Counted from the stretch's first letter, positions 20,969 through 30,226 are shown. The stretch: DNA of 64,000 nt from Lysobacterales bacterium (GCA_016703225.1 JADJCM010000001.1:186001-250000); one strand, 5' to 3'. Notes: generated by a model not told the origin, from the letters alone. Made by a program: numbers and translations.

Positions 20969-23410
20969 ATGAACACCTGGCTGCACTGGCCGCGAATCCT
21001 GTTGACCCTGCTCGCGCTGACCGGTGCCGGTGCACCAGTGTGCGCGATCGCCGAGAAGGACCTGCTGGCGGTCGACGATGCCTTCCGGCTCGAAGCCGAA
21101 GCGGTGGCCAAGAACCGCGTCGAATTCCGCTGGAAGATCGCGCCCGGCTACTACCTGTACAAGGAGCGCATCAAGGTGGCGCTGGCCGATTCCGGCAGCT
21201 TCGCCGCCAACCCGCTGCAATTGCCGGCCGGGGAAGTCAAGGAAGACCAGTTCTTCGGGCGCATGGAGACCTACCGCGGCAGCGCCACCGCCACCCTGTC
21301 CGGCACCGCCGCCGCTGGCGTCGAGCTGTTGCGCTTCAAGGTCAGCTACCAAGGCTGCGCCGATGCCGGTGTCTGCTATCCGCCGCAGCGCAAGGAAGTG
21401 GTGGTGTCGCTGCCGGACCCGGCGCGCACCGTGGCGGCGAAAACCGCGGTCGAAGACCCGACGTCGACTGCTCCCATGAACGCGCCGGCGCCGACCCCGG
21501 CGGATGCACCGGTCACTGCGATGCCGCTGGTACTTCCGGGGACTGCCGCGCCTGTGGTCGCCAGCGCCCCGGTCGTTTCCGCTCCGGCGCCACTCAGCCT
21601 GCCCGGAACCGCCGCACCAAGCGAAGGTGTGGACGCGCTGCCACTGCCCGAGGAAGAAGCGTTCCAGGTCGAGACGATCGCGCTCAGCGGCACCGAGCTG
21701 CTGGCGCGCTTCAGCATGCCCAAGGACTACTACCTGTACCGCAACAAGACCGGCTTCATCCTCGAAGACCCCAAGGTCGGCGATCTCGGCGCGCCGCGCT
21801 GGCCGGCGAGCCGCAGCTTCGATGACCCGGAGTTCGGTCGGGTCGAGGTCTACTTCGATCTGGTCGAGATTCCGATCACCCTCGCGCGCAAGGATGGCGC
21901 CGCGCGAGACATCGACCTGCGCGTAAACCTGCAGGGCTGCCAGCTCGACGGCATCTGCTATCCGCCGATGACGCGCATCCTGACCGTATCGCTGCCGGCT
22001 GCCAGCGCTGCCGAACTTGCCGCCGCACGCGCCGCGATCGCACCCGCCGGAACCCCGGAATTGCGCGCGACCGACGCCGCGCCGGCCCCGGCCGAGGGCA
22101 GCGCCGACTTCTTCGCCGACAGCCTGCGCGGCGGCAATCGCGCCTTCGCGATGCTGGTGTTCCTGCTGGGCGGCATCGGGCTGGCGTTCACGCCCTGCGT
22201 GTTCCCGATGGTACCGATCCTGTCCGGCATCGTCGCCGGCGCCGGCGCCGGCGACAATCTCAGCACGCGCCGCGCCTTCGTGCTCTCGCTGGTCTACGTG
22301 CTCGCCTCGGCGCTGGTGTTCACCATCGTCGGCGTGATCGCCGGGCTCGCCAGCCAGAACCTGCAGGCGCTGTTCCAGAAGCCGTGGATCCTGAGCAGCT
22401 TCGCGCTCGTGTTCGTGGCGCTGGCACTGTCGATGTTCGGCTTCTACGACCTGCAGTTGCCGAGCCGCTGGCAAACGAAACTGACGACGGCCAGCAACCG
22501 GGTCGAAGGCGGTTCGCTGACCGGGGTCGCGATCATGGGCGTGCTCTCGGCGCTGATCGTCGGGCCCTGCTCGGGCCCGCTGCTGGCCGGTGCGGTGGTG
22601 TACATTTCGCAGACTCGCGACCCGATCTTCGGTGGCCTCGCGCTGTTCTCGCTCGGGCTCGGCATGGGCCTGCCGCTGCTCGCGTTCGGTACCGGCGCCG
22701 GCCACTGGATGCCTCGCGCCGGGCGCTGGATGGAACTGGTCAAGGTCGCGTTCGGCGTCGCCTTCCTGTGGCTTGCGATCTGGATGCTGGAGCGCATCCT
22801 GGCGCCGGGCTGGGTGATGTTCCTGGCCGGCATCCTGCTGGTCGGCAAGGGCGTGCACCTGCACGCGCTCGAGCGGTTGCCGGAGAACCCGACGGGCTGG
22901 CAGAAAACCTGGAAGGCGATCGGCCTGATCTTCGTGATCCTTGGCGTGCTGCAGTTCATCGGCATGGCTTCAGGCGCGCGCGACTGGTCGCGCCCGCTCG
23001 AGAACCTGGGCGGTTCGCGTGCGGCGTCCGGTGCCGACAGCGGCGAACTGCGCTTCAGCAAAGCCGGCTCGAACGAGGCGCTGGATGCCGCCATCGCGGC
23101 GGCGACTGCCAGCGGCAAGCCGGTGTTGTTCGACTTCTATGCCGACTGGTGCATCGAGTGCAAACGCATGGAGCGCAGCACCTTCCGCGACACCGCGGTG
23201 ATCGCCGCAGTAGAAGGATTCGTGCTGATCAAGGCCGACGTGACCGAGCAGTCGGAAGCGCACGTCGCGCTGCAGCAGCGCTTCGGCATCATCGGCCCAC
23301 CGGCGACACTGTTCTTCGACGTCGCCGGCAAGGAATTGCGCGGCGAACGTCTGATCGGCTACGAAGACGCGCCGGCATTCGCGGCACGACTGCGGCGGGC
23401 GGGTTCCTGA
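20969..23410 (+). CDS. dsbD: thiol:disulfide interchange protein DsbD with two N-terminal alpha domains
   Basis: Moves electrons from cytoplasmic thioredoxin across the inner membrane to periplasmic thiol partners. ATG at 20969 begins a signal peptide. Residues about 25-160 are a DsbD-alpha-like domain (YYLYKERIKV, YQGCADAGVCYPP). A second, similar domain follows after a P/A-rich linker at about residues 230-365 (YYLYRNKTGF, LQGCQLDGICYPP). Eight membrane helices follow with the two transmembrane cysteines in FTPCVFPMVP and VGPCSGPLL. The C-terminal thioredoxin-like domain has FYADWCIECK. The doubled N-terminal domain makes it 813 residues, against about 570 in Escherichia coli. Confidence 0.93.
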   Translation: MNTWLHWPRILLTLLALTGAGAPVCAIAEKDLLAVDDAFRLEAEAVAKNRVEFRWKIAPGYYLYKERIKVALADSGSFAANPLQLPAGEVKEDQFFGRMETYRGSATATLSGTAAAGVELLRFKVSYQGCADAGVCYPPQRKEVVVSLPDPARTVAAKTAVEDPTSTAPMNAPAPTPADAPVTAMPLVLPGTAAPVVASAPVVSAPAPLSLPGTAAPSEGVDALPLPEEEAFQVETIALSGTELLARFSMPKDYYLYRNKTGFILEDPKVGDLGAPRWPASRSFDDPEFGRVEVYFDLVEIPITLARKDGAARDIDLRVNLQGCQLDGICYPPMTRILTVSLPAASAAELAAARAAIAPAGTPELRATDAAPAPAEGSADFFADSLRGGNRAFAMLVFLLGGIGLAFTPCVFPMVPILSGIVAGAGAGDNLSTRRAFVLSLVYVLASALVFTIVGVIAGLASQNLQALFQKPWILSSFALVFVALALSMFGFYDLQLPSRWQTKLTTASNRVEGGSLTGVAIMGVLSALIVGPCSGPLLAGAVVYISQTRDPIFGGLALFSLGLGMGLPLLAFGTGAGHWMPRAGRWMELVKVAFGVAFLWLAIWMLERILAPGWVMFLAGILLVGKGVHLHALERLPENPTGWQKTWKAIGLIFVILGVLQFIGMASGARDWSRPLENLGGSRAASGADSGELRFSKAGSNEALDAAIAAATASGKPVLFDFYADWCIECKRMERSTFRDTAVIAAVEGFVLIKADVTEQSEAHVALQQRFGIIGPPATLFFDVAGKELRGERLIGYEDAPAFAARLRRAGS

Positions 23411-23429
23411 TCCGCGCCCCACGCACCGA

Positions 23430-23461
23430 CTGTGCCGGCGGCAACGTCGCCGCCGGCACAG
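23430..23461. terminator. hairpin terminator between dsbD and the collagen-like gene
   Basis: Perfect 13-bp stem, CTGTGCCGGCGGC pairing with GCCGCCGGCACAG around a six-base loop, in the 57 bases between two converging genes. No strong U-run; probably works for both strands. Confidence 0.6.
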
Positions 23462-23467
23462 CCTCGC

Positions 23468-26400
23468 CTACTCCTGGACCCGGACCGACCAGGTCACGCT
23501 GATCGCGAGCGGCGTGCCGGTTCCGGATTCCTGCACCAGCACCGCGAGCGCATCTCCTGCGGCGATCGTCACCGAGTTGGTGGTATCGGAGCAACTGGTC
23601 GCCGTTTCCGAGAGGGTGCAGGTCAGCGCTGTGCTGGCGTTGTTCAGACGCAAGGTGACGGTGTAGGACTGCGTGCCACCGCCGTTGTCGGGCCCATTAT
23701 TCGCTCGGAGACGGAACTGCGACAGCGTGCCCGCGATCGGCGAGGGCAAAGCGACCTTGTTCTCACTGCTCGTGCTTGACTCACCCACGCCAACATAAGT
23801 CGTCGCATTGTTTCCGGTTGCAACATTGAAGTAGGAACTGCCGAGCAACAACGCAGCGGTGTGTCCCGACAAGCCCGTCGCGCCCTGCGGCCCGGTGGCA
23901 CCTGCTGGACCCGTCGCACCATCGGCGCCCGCAGGACCCGGGGCGCCATCGGCACCAGCGGGACCTGCCGAACCGGTCAACCCGATCGGACCTTGCGGAC
24001 CCGTCGCGCCATCCAGTCCATTTGCACCAGCGGGACCGGTTGCGCCGTCCAAGCCATTCGCGCCGGCAGGACCGGTCGCGCCAGCGGGACCGGTCAGGCC
24101 AATCGGACCTTGCGGGCCAGTCGCGCCGTCCGAGCCATTCGCGCCGACAGGACCGGTCAAGCCGATCGGGCCCTGCGGGCCAGTCGCGCCATCCAAGCCA
24201 TTCGCGCCGGCAGGACCGGTCGCGCCAGCGGGACCGGTCAGGCCAATCGGACCCTGCGGACCGGTCGCACCATCCAAGCCATTCGCGCCGGCAGGACCGG
24301 TCGCGCCAGCAGGACCGGTCAGGCCAATCGGACCCTGCGGACCGGTCGCACCATCCAAGCCATTCGCGCCGGCAGGACCGGTCGCGCCAGCGGGACCGGT
24401 CAGGCCAATCGGACCCTGCGGGCCAGTCGCGCCATCCAAGCCATTCGCGCCGGCAGGACCGGTTGCGCCAGCGGGACCGGTCAGGCCAACCGGACCTTGC
24501 GGGCCAGTCGCGCCGTCCAAACCATTCGCACCGGCAGGACCGGTCGCGCCAGCAGGACCGGTCAGGCCAATCGGACCCTGCGGACCCGTCGCGCCGTCCA
24601 AACCATTCGCACCGGCAGGACCGGTCAGGCCAATCGGACCCTGCGGACCGGTCGCACCATCCACGCCATTCGCGCCGGCAGGACCGGTCGCGCCAGCAGG
24701 GCCGGTCAGGCCAATCGGACCCTGCGGGCCAGTCGCGCCATCCAAGCCATTCGCGCCGGCAGGACCGGTCAGGCCAATCGGACCTTGCGGACCGGTCGCA
24801 CCATCCAAGCCATTCGCGCCGGCAGGACCGGTCAAGCCGATTGGGCCCTGCGGACCGGTCGCACCATCCAAGCCATTCGCGCCGGCAGGACCGGTCGCGC
24901 CAATCGGACCCTGCGGACCCGTCGCGCCGTCCAAACCATTCGCACCGGCAGGACCGGTCAAGCCAGCAGGACCGGTCAGGCCAATCGGACCCTGCGGACC
25001 CGTCGCGCCGTCCAAACCATTCGCGCCGACAGGACCGGTCAAGCCGATCGGGCCCTGCGGGCCAGTCGCACCATCCAAGCCATTCGCGCCGGCAGGACCG
25101 GTCGCGCCAGCAGGACCGGTCAGGCCAATCGGACCCTGCGGACCGGTCGCGCCATCGGCACCGGCCGGACCAGTCAACCCAATCGGACCTTGCGGACCCG
25201 TCGCACCATCGGCGCCTGCCGGACCAGTCAACCCAATCGGGCCTTGCGGACCCGTCGCGCCATCGGCGCCTGCCGGACCGGTCAAGCCGATCGGGCCTTG
25301 CGGACCCGTCGCGCCATCGGCGCCTGCCGGACCGGTCGCGCCTTCGGCACCGGCCGGACCAGTCAACCCAATCGGGCCTTGCGGACCCGTCGCGCCGTCG
25401 GCGCCTGCCGGACCGGTCAAGCCGATCGGTCCCTGCGGACCCGTCGCGCCATCGGCACCCGCCGGACCGGTCGCTCCATCGGCACCCGCTGGGCCCGTCA
25501 AGCCAATCGGACCCTGGGGACCCGTCGCGCCATCGGCGCCTGCCGGACCGGTCGCGCCATCGGCACCGGCCGGACCAGTCAACCCAATCGGGCCTTGCGG
25601 ACCCGTCGCGCCGTCGGCGCCTGCCGGACCAGCAGGACCCGCCGGACCGGTCGCACCGTCAGCACCTGCCGGACCGGTCAACCCGATCGGGCCTTGCGGA
25701 CCCGTCGCACCATCGGCGCCTGCCGGACCGGTCAACCCGATCGGGCCTTGCGGACCCGTCGCACCATCGGCGCCTGCCGAACCAGTCAACCCAATCGGGC
25801 CTTGCGGACCCGTCGCACCATCGGCGCCTGCCGAACCAGTCAACCCAATCGGGCCTTGCGGACCCGTTGCGCCATCGGCACCTGCCGGACCGGTCAACCC
25901 GATCGGACCTTGCGGACCGGTCGCGCCATCGGCACCCGCCGGACCGGTCAAGCCGATTGGACCCTGGGGACCCGTCGCGCCGTCGGCGCCGTTCGCACCC
26001 GTCGGGCCGATCGGACCCTGCGGACCCGTCGCGCCCGCGGGACCAGCGGGACCAGTCGCACCATCGGCGCCATTCGCACCAGCGGGACCCGTCAACCCGA
26101 TTGGCCCCTGCGCGCCCGTTGCGCCGTCGGCGCCGGCCGGACCCGTCAGGCCGATCGGACCCTGGGCACCCGTGGCGCCGTCGGCGCCGGTCGGACCGAC
26201 GGGTCCTTGCGGCCCGGTTGGGCCGGTTGGGCCGGTCGGGCCGGTCGGGCCGGTCGGGCCCTGCGGTCCTTGGGGTCCCGGCGTGCCGGTCATGGCCCAT
26301 TGCGCGACTGGCGCCGTGGAAATCGGCTGGCGCGGCAGCGTGGTGCCCTCCACCGTCACTTGCAGGTACATCTGGGTACCGACGAATGCTCCCGGGAACG

Positions 26401-26665
26401 CCAGGTTCACGGTGAATACGCCGTTGACCACCGGGTAGTCGTTCTCGACCACGGTGGTACCCACTTGGGTGCCGCCGCTGGCCTGATCCCAGAGGGAAAA
26501 GGTCAAGTCGAAGTTGCCGCTGGCAGTGGCCCCGGCCTGCTCCAGCTTGCCCTGGTAGACGAAGTCCGGGAGTTGCACCGCTGCCGGGGCCGACATCGCC
26601 GAACCCGCCCACATCGCCGCCAGGGCAGCCGCCATGGCCAGCCGAAGAGTCGTTCGCTTGATCAT
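23468..26665 (-). CDS. secreted bacterial collagen-like protein
   Basis: 1065 residues from ATG at 26665 (MIKRTTLRLAMAAALAAMWA), with GAGGG eight bases upstream; ATG at 26683, overlapping the previous stop, is an alternative. The signal peptide is followed by a 110-residue beta domain (FVYQGKLEQAG...LPRQPISTAPVAQWAMTG) often found at the head of exported filament proteins. Next come about 800 residues of uninterrupted Gly-X-Y triplets built from units such as GPQGPIGLTGPAGADGAT, and a 130-residue C-terminal cap domain ending SVTWSVRVQE. It should form a triple-helical surface or secreted fibre. It has no DGFE tail, but its upstream neighbour does. Confidence 0.9.
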   Translation of the reverse strand: MIKRTTLRLAMAAALAAMWAGSAMSAPAAVQLPDFVYQGKLEQAGATASGNFDLTFSLWDQASGGTQVGTTVVENDYPVVNGVFTVNLAFPGAFVGTQMYLQVTVEGTTLPRQPISTAPVAQWAMTGTPGPQGPQGPTGPTGPTGPTGPTGPQGPVGPTGADGATGAQGPIGLTGPAGADGATGAQGPIGLTGPAGANGADGATGPAGPAGATGPQGPIGPTGANGADGATGPQGPIGLTGPAGADGATGPQGPIGLTGPAGADGATGPQGPIGLTGSAGADGATGPQGPIGLTGSAGADGATGPQGPIGLTGPAGADGATGPQGPIGLTGPAGADGATGPAGPAGPAGADGATGPQGPIGLTGPAGADGATGPAGADGATGPQGPIGLTGPAGADGATGPAGADGATGPQGPIGLTGPAGADGATGPQGPIGLTGPAGAEGATGPAGADGATGPQGPIGLTGPAGADGATGPQGPIGLTGPAGADGATGPQGPIGLTGPAGADGATGPQGPIGLTGPAGATGPAGANGLDGATGPQGPIGLTGPVGANGLDGATGPQGPIGLTGPAGLTGPAGANGLDGATGPQGPIGATGPAGANGLDGATGPQGPIGLTGPAGANGLDGATGPQGPIGLTGPAGANGLDGATGPQGPIGLTGPAGATGPAGANGVDGATGPQGPIGLTGPAGANGLDGATGPQGPIGLTGPAGATGPAGANGLDGATGPQGPVGLTGPAGATGPAGANGLDGATGPQGPIGLTGPAGATGPAGANGLDGATGPQGPIGLTGPAGATGPAGANGLDGATGPQGPIGLTGPAGATGPAGANGLDGATGPQGPIGLTGPVGANGSDGATGPQGPIGLTGPAGATGPAGANGLDGATGPAGANGLDGATGPQGPIGLTGSAGPAGADGAPGPAGADGATGPAGATGPQGATGLSGHTAALLLGSSYFNVATGNNATTYVGVGESSTSSENKVALPSPIAGTLSQFRLRANNGPDNGGGTQSYTVTLRLNNASTALTCTLSETATSCSDTTNSVTIAAGDALAVLVQESGTGTPLAISVTWSVRVQE
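23871..26290 (-). repeat. Gly-X-Y coding tandem repeat
   Basis: Nested tandem repeats of 9-base triplet units and longer units of about 54-72 bases encoding GATGPQGPIGLTGPAGA variants, with roughly thirty GPQGPIG units. Neighbouring units are near identical, so copy number is likely to vary between strains and the region is prone to mis-assembly. Confidence 0.9.
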
Positions 26666-26679
26666 CGCAGTGCCCTCGT

Positions 26680-26997
26680 TCATTCGAATCCGTCCGCAAA
26701 AATGTTGCCCGATGGGGGCAAGGTGTTGGCAAGCGTTGCCGGGAATCCGGCCGTGAGTCGGTAAGCGCCGGCGCTGGTCGTGCCCATCACCGGTTCCGCA
26801 ACCGTGCTGATCACCCGATACGAACCGGCGCTGGTGATCGCCCCGCCACCGGCGACGGTGCCGTTGCGAACGTCGTAGCCCCCGGCATGGGCCAAACCCC
26901 AGGTCAGGCCGACCGACAGCAAGCCAATACCGCCAAGGCGCGCGCGCAGCGTTCGCTTCGGCCACCGCACCGGGAACCAGAGCTGTTCTCGTCTCAT
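26680..26997 (-). CDS. small exported DGFE-tailed protein upstream of the collagen-like gene
   Basis: 105 residues from ATG at 26997 (MRREQLWFPVRWPKRTLRAR). The N-terminus is basic, then hydrophobic (LGGIGLLSVGLTWGLAHA), consistent with a signal peptide. The mature part has two similar strands, AITSAGSYRVISTVAEPVMG and TSAGAYRLTAGFPA, and ends NIFADGFE. Its stop codon overlaps a possible start of the collagen-like gene (ATGA), so the two are probably co-translated. Function unknown; perhaps a partner in export or assembly of the fibre. Confidence 0.65.
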   Translation of the reverse strand: MRREQLWFPVRWPKRTLRARLGGIGLLSVGLTWGLAHAGGYDVRNGTVAGGGAITSAGSYRVISTVAEPVMGTTSAGAYRLTAGFPATLANTLPPSGNIFADGFE

Positions 26998-27148
26998 TAC
27001 GTATTCATCCGTATTGACTGCGGTCCGGACGCGGACCCTGGATGACCGTATCGCACGAACTGCGCCACGGATCACGCTGTCGATGTGATCGAATGCAACT
27101 TCCGAGGGGAGCGCAAACGGCGCCGACGAGCGGTGCCGGTGAGCGGCG

Positions 27149-27478
27149 CTAACGCGCCATCAGGTGCGGCGGCACCTTGCGCTGGAGCAACGCGACCAGT
27201 TCCGGTTGCAGCAAGGCGAATTCGTCCGGAATGTTCAAGCAGACGATGCGCTGGCCGGTGAGTGCTTCGCAAAAGCGCCGTCGCAGCTTGTCGCGATGCA
27301 TCGGCTCCATGACGAAGATCAGCTCGGCCCAGCGCACCAACTCCGGCGTCAGCGCCACGTCGGCGTCGTGATCGGTACCCGCCGAAGCCGTTTCCACGCC
27401 CGGCCAGGTCGCGAATACCTGCTCTGCGGTCGGGCTGCGCAGCCGGTTGCGGCTGCAGACGAACAGCACGCGTTTCAA
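27149..27478 (-). CDS. low molecular weight protein tyrosine phosphatase family protein
   Basis: 109 residues. Near the N-terminus VLFVCSRNRLRSPTAEQVF carries the phosphatase loop C-x5-R-S (CSRNRLRS). At about 110 residues it belongs to the short branch of the family, and the usual C-terminal DP acid motif is not evident, so substrate and activity are uncertain. The start is a TTG overlapping the stop of the SET gene (TTGA), which implies translational coupling with SET and hemE. Confidence 0.72.
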   Translation of the reverse strand: MKRVLFVCSRNRLRSPTAEQVFATWPGVETASAGTDHDADVALTPELVRWAELIFVMEPMHRDKLRRRFCEALTGQRIVCLNIPDEFALLQPELVALLQRKVPPHLMAR

Positions 27479-27969
27479 CGCGACTTCTTCACCGGCTTGC
27501 GCGGCTTGGGCTTGAGCATGGTGCCGGAACAGGTCTTGGCGCCACAGCGGCAGGCCCAGGCCGCCTTGAGCTCGCGGGTGTAGGGCTCGTCAAGCACGAT
27601 GCCGTAGTCGTAGGTGAGTTCCTCACCCCTGTCGATGGCGCGGCGCGCCTCGATGACAACGCGATCGTGCTTGGGGTTGCCGTCTTCGGCGTCGATCTTC
27701 CAGGCGCGGCAATTCGGGTCGCAACTGTGGTTGATCCAGCGCGCGTCGTTGCCGTCCTGGTTGCCGTCGATCACGTAGTCATCGTTCAGCGTGAACAAAA
27801 AGGTGTGGCCGGTGATCGAGCTGCCGCCATAGCGGTGGTCGGCACGCGCATGCGTCAGGCGCTTGCCGGCGTATTCGATGATCTCCTGGCCCTCGCTGAT
27901 GTTGGCGATGGCGAACACGCCGTTGCCGTGGATGGCGGAGTTGCGCATTTCGATCAGGGGTTTGCTCAT
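27475..27969 (-). CDS. SET domain protein-lysine methyltransferase
   Basis: 164 residues from ATG at 27969. It shows the SET signatures in order: GNGVFAIANISEGQEIIEYA, then HTFLFTLNDDYVIDG and the pseudoknot motif RWINHSCDPNCRAW. GEELTYDYG follows, and a post-SET cysteine cluster CRCGAKTCSGTM completes it. It should use S-adenosylmethionine to methylate a protein lysine; the target is unknown. The lysine-rich end (KPKPRKPVKKSR) may bind nucleic acid. Start overlaps the hemE stop (ATGA). Confidence 0.88.
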   Translation of the reverse strand: MSKPLIEMRNSAIHGNGVFAIANISEGQEIIEYAGKRLTHARADHRYGGSSITGHTFLFTLNDDYVIDGNQDGNDARWINHSCDPNCRAWKIDAEDGNPKHDRVVIEARRAIDRGEELTYDYGIVLDEPYTRELKAAWACRCGAKTCSGTMLKPKPRKPVKKSR

Positions 27970-29060
27970 CGGGAATTTCCACGCGCCGCGAACAGCAGGG
28001 CGCTCTCGTTGTGCACGGCTTCGATCAGCGCGCGCAAGTGTTCGGGATTGATCGTCGGATGGATGCCGTGACCGAGATTGAACACATGGCCGGGCTGCGC
28101 GCCGAAGCTGTGCACCGCCTTGCGCGCTTCGGCGCGGATGGCGTCGATGCCGGCATAGAGCACGATCGGATCGACATTGCCCTGCAGCGCGACGCGATCG
28201 CCGACGCGACGCCGCGCCTCGTCGAGCGTGATCGTCCAGTCCAGCCCGAGCGCATCGGCACCCGCGTCGGCCATCGCCTCGAGTTGGCCCATCGCCCCCT
28301 TCGAATACAGGATCAGCGGCACGCGCGCGTCGCCTTCGCCACGCTTCAGCGAGGCCGCGATCTGCGCCATGTAGCGCAGCGAGAACTCGCGGTAGTGATC
28401 GGCCGACAAGGCGCCGCCCCAGGTATCGAAGATCATCAGCGTCTGCGCGCCGGCATCGAGCTGCGCCTGCAGATAGGCGCTGACACTCTGCGCGAGCACG
28501 TCGAGCAGGCGATGCGCGGCCGCGGGTTCGTTCCACAGCAGGGCCTTGGCGCGTTCGAAGTGTTCCGAACCGCCGCCTTCGATCATGTAGCAGGCCAGCG
28601 TCCACGGGCTGCCGGAGAAACCGATCAGCGGCACGCGCCCCTGCAGCTCGCGGCGAATCAGCGTGACCGCATCGGTGACATAACGCAGCGACGGGTCGAT
28701 GCGCGGCACGGTGAGCGCGTCGATCTCGGCGACGCTGCGCAGCGGGCGCGCGAAACGCGGTCCCTCGCCCTCGGCGAACGACAGCCCGAGACCCATCGCA
28801 TCCGGCACCGTGAGGATGTCGGAGAACAGGATCGCGGCATCGAGCGGGAAACGCGCAAGCGGTTGCAGGGTCACTTCGCAGGCGAGTTCGGGCGACTGGC
28901 ACAGGGACATGAACGAACCGGCGCGCGCACGTGTCGCGCGATATTCCGGCAGGTAGCGGCCGGCCTGGCGCATGATCCACACCGGCGTGCGGTCCACCGG
29001 CTGGCGTTTGAGCGCGCGCAGAAAACGATCGTTCGCCAGCGGCGCGAATCCGTTCGACAT
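27966..29060 (-). CDS. hemE: uroporphyrinogen decarboxylase HemE
   Basis: Fifth enzyme of the haem branch: removes four carboxyl groups from uroporphyrinogen III to give coproporphyrinogen III. 364 residues from ATG at 29060 (MSNGFAPLANDRFLRALKRQ). Typical motifs are WIMRQAGRYLPEYR near the N-terminus, FSDILTVPDAMGLGL, GFSGSPWTLACYM, FDTWGGALS and HGIHPTINPEHL. Usual length for the family. Lies five bases after the SPOR gene. Confidence 0.97.
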   Translation of the reverse strand: MSNGFAPLANDRFLRALKRQPVDRTPVWIMRQAGRYLPEYRATRARAGSFMSLCQSPELACEVTLQPLARFPLDAAILFSDILTVPDAMGLGLSFAEGEGPRFARPLRSVAEIDALTVPRIDPSLRYVTDAVTLIRRELQGRVPLIGFSGSPWTLACYMIEGGGSEHFERAKALLWNEPAAAHRLLDVLAQSVSAYLQAQLDAGAQTLMIFDTWGGALSADHYREFSLRYMAQIAASLKRGEGDARVPLILYSKGAMGQLEAMADAGADALGLDWTITLDEARRRVGDRVALQGNVDPIVLYAGIDAIRAEARKAVHSFGAQPGHVFNLGHGIHPTINPEHLRALIEAVHNESALLFAARGNSR

Positions 29061-29065
29061 GAGAC

Positions 29066-29920
29066 TCAGAGTCCTTGCGTGATTTCGGTCTGGAGCGCAC
29101 CGATGCGCCGCGGCCATTGTGCGGAGAGCCCAGCCACCTTCGGCAATGCGGCCTGGGCGGCACGCGCGGCGTTCGCGTCGGCGAAGGCGCCATGCGCCAG
29201 CAGCCAGGTCGGCCCATTCGTGCCGCGCACGCGCAACACGTAGCAACTGGCGGGATCGAGATCGAGATCGGCGACCAGACGCGCGAACTCGGAATTGGTC
29301 GCGGCATAGGCCAATTGCAGCGTGAAGGCCGTCGCCGGAAGACGCGCGAAAGCACTGGCGTCGCCGAGCGGCAGTGCCGCGGCACTCGGTCCGGATACCA
29401 ATGCGGCGCGACCGGCCTCGGCGCTGATCGAGGCGTCCAAGCCGTCCTGCACAACCGGCGTCGGCGCGGCGGGCGCAACCGCTTCGACCGGCGCGGTCTC
29501 CATCGCAGGCGCGGGCTCAGTCGCGGGATCTGCGGCTTCCGCGGCGACCACCGCCTCCGCGGCCGTAGCCGGCTCCCGCGATGGCTTCTCGATCGGCGCG
29601 TAAGGCGTCCTCCGCATCGGGTCGGCGAGGAAGAACGGCGGTGCCGGCGCCTCCTCGGACTCGGCTTCGGACTGGACTTCGGGCTCGGCCTCGGCAGCAG
29701 CATCGGGCGCGATCTCCGCTTCGGACTGCGGCTCGAGTGGCTGGTAGTTCCTGGGCGGAGCGGTCTCGGTGCCGCAGTCCCAACCATCGCCACCCGCCGC
29801 GGGCACGCAAACATGCTGCACGCCGGGCTGGAACACGCCCTCGTCCTTGCGCTCGTCTTCGGCATCGGCAACGCCGGCAATGCACAGCGCGAGTGCGAGC
29901 GCGCTCATCCTAAGGTTCAT
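29066..29920 (-). CDS. exported SPOR-like domain protein
   Basis: 284 residues; a second start (MSALALALCIAGVADA, 29908) would avoid the 11-base overlap with the WGR gene. Signal peptide, two cysteines (HVCVPAAGGDGWDCG), a long acidic Ala/Glu/Pro-rich linker from about 50 to 200, and a C-terminal domain of about 75 residues (FTLQLAYAATNSEFARLVAD ... WLLAHGAFADANAARAA) with the shape of a SPOR domain. SPOR domains bind denuded peptidoglycan at division sites. Confidence 0.68.
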   Translation of the reverse strand: MNLRMSALALALCIAGVADAEDERKDEGVFQPGVQHVCVPAAGGDGWDCGTETAPPRNYQPLEPQSEAEIAPDAAAEAEPEVQSEAESEEAPAPPFFLADPMRRTPYAPIEKPSREPATAAEAVVAAEAADPATEPAPAMETAPVEAVAPAAPTPVVQDGLDASISAEAGRAALVSGPSAAALPLGDASAFARLPATAFTLQLAYAATNSEFARLVADLDLDPASCYVLRVRGTNGPTWLLAHGAFADANAARAAQAALPKVAGLSAQWPRRIGALQTEITQGL

Positions 29921-30182
29921 AACGCGACCCCGCTGGCGCCTCGATGCCCTGGCAAAACATGACCTGGAAGCCCTTGCGCAACTGCTGGTCGCGTACGCCC
30001 ATCATCGCGTTCTCGGCGACGTCACGCTGCTCGTAGAACTCGCGCTTCATCGAGGCGCGGCCGCCGGTCTGGCCCCACTCGCGCAGCAGCGACCAGCCGC
30101 CCAGCAGGTCCTGCTGCAGGATCAGGTGGTAATAGCGCGGCGACTCGTTCGGCACCGACTGGGTTTGCATGAAGATACGCAT
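29910..30182 (-). CDS. WGR domain protein
   Basis: 90 residues from ATG at 30182 (MRIFMQTQSVPNESPRYYHL). The core YYHLILQQDLLGGWSLLREWG with GRASMKREFY is the WGR domain, named for its W-G-R residues. Such domains occur alone in bacteria or joined to PARP and ligase proteins, and are thought to bind nucleic acid. Stand-alone role unknown. Confidence 0.82.
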   Translation of the reverse strand: MRIFMQTQSVPNESPRYYHLILQQDLLGGWSLLREWGQTGGRASMKREFYEQRDVAENAMMGVRDQQLRKGFQVMFCQGIEAPAGSRYEP

Positions 30183-30226
30183 GGGTGCAGAGTTTAGCGG
30201 GAACCTTGCGTGCGCCGCGTGTGAAA

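Noticed and set aside
23871..26290. CRISPR array
   Set aside because: Regular repeats, but in frame and coding for Gly-X-Y triplets, with no unique spacers and no cas genes.
23859..26764. Long open frames on the strand opposite the collagen-like gene (Pro-rich and Arg/Thr-rich)
   Set aside because: Gly-X-Y codon repeats lack stops in other frames; no signal peptide, start site or sensible composition. They are shadows of the repeat.
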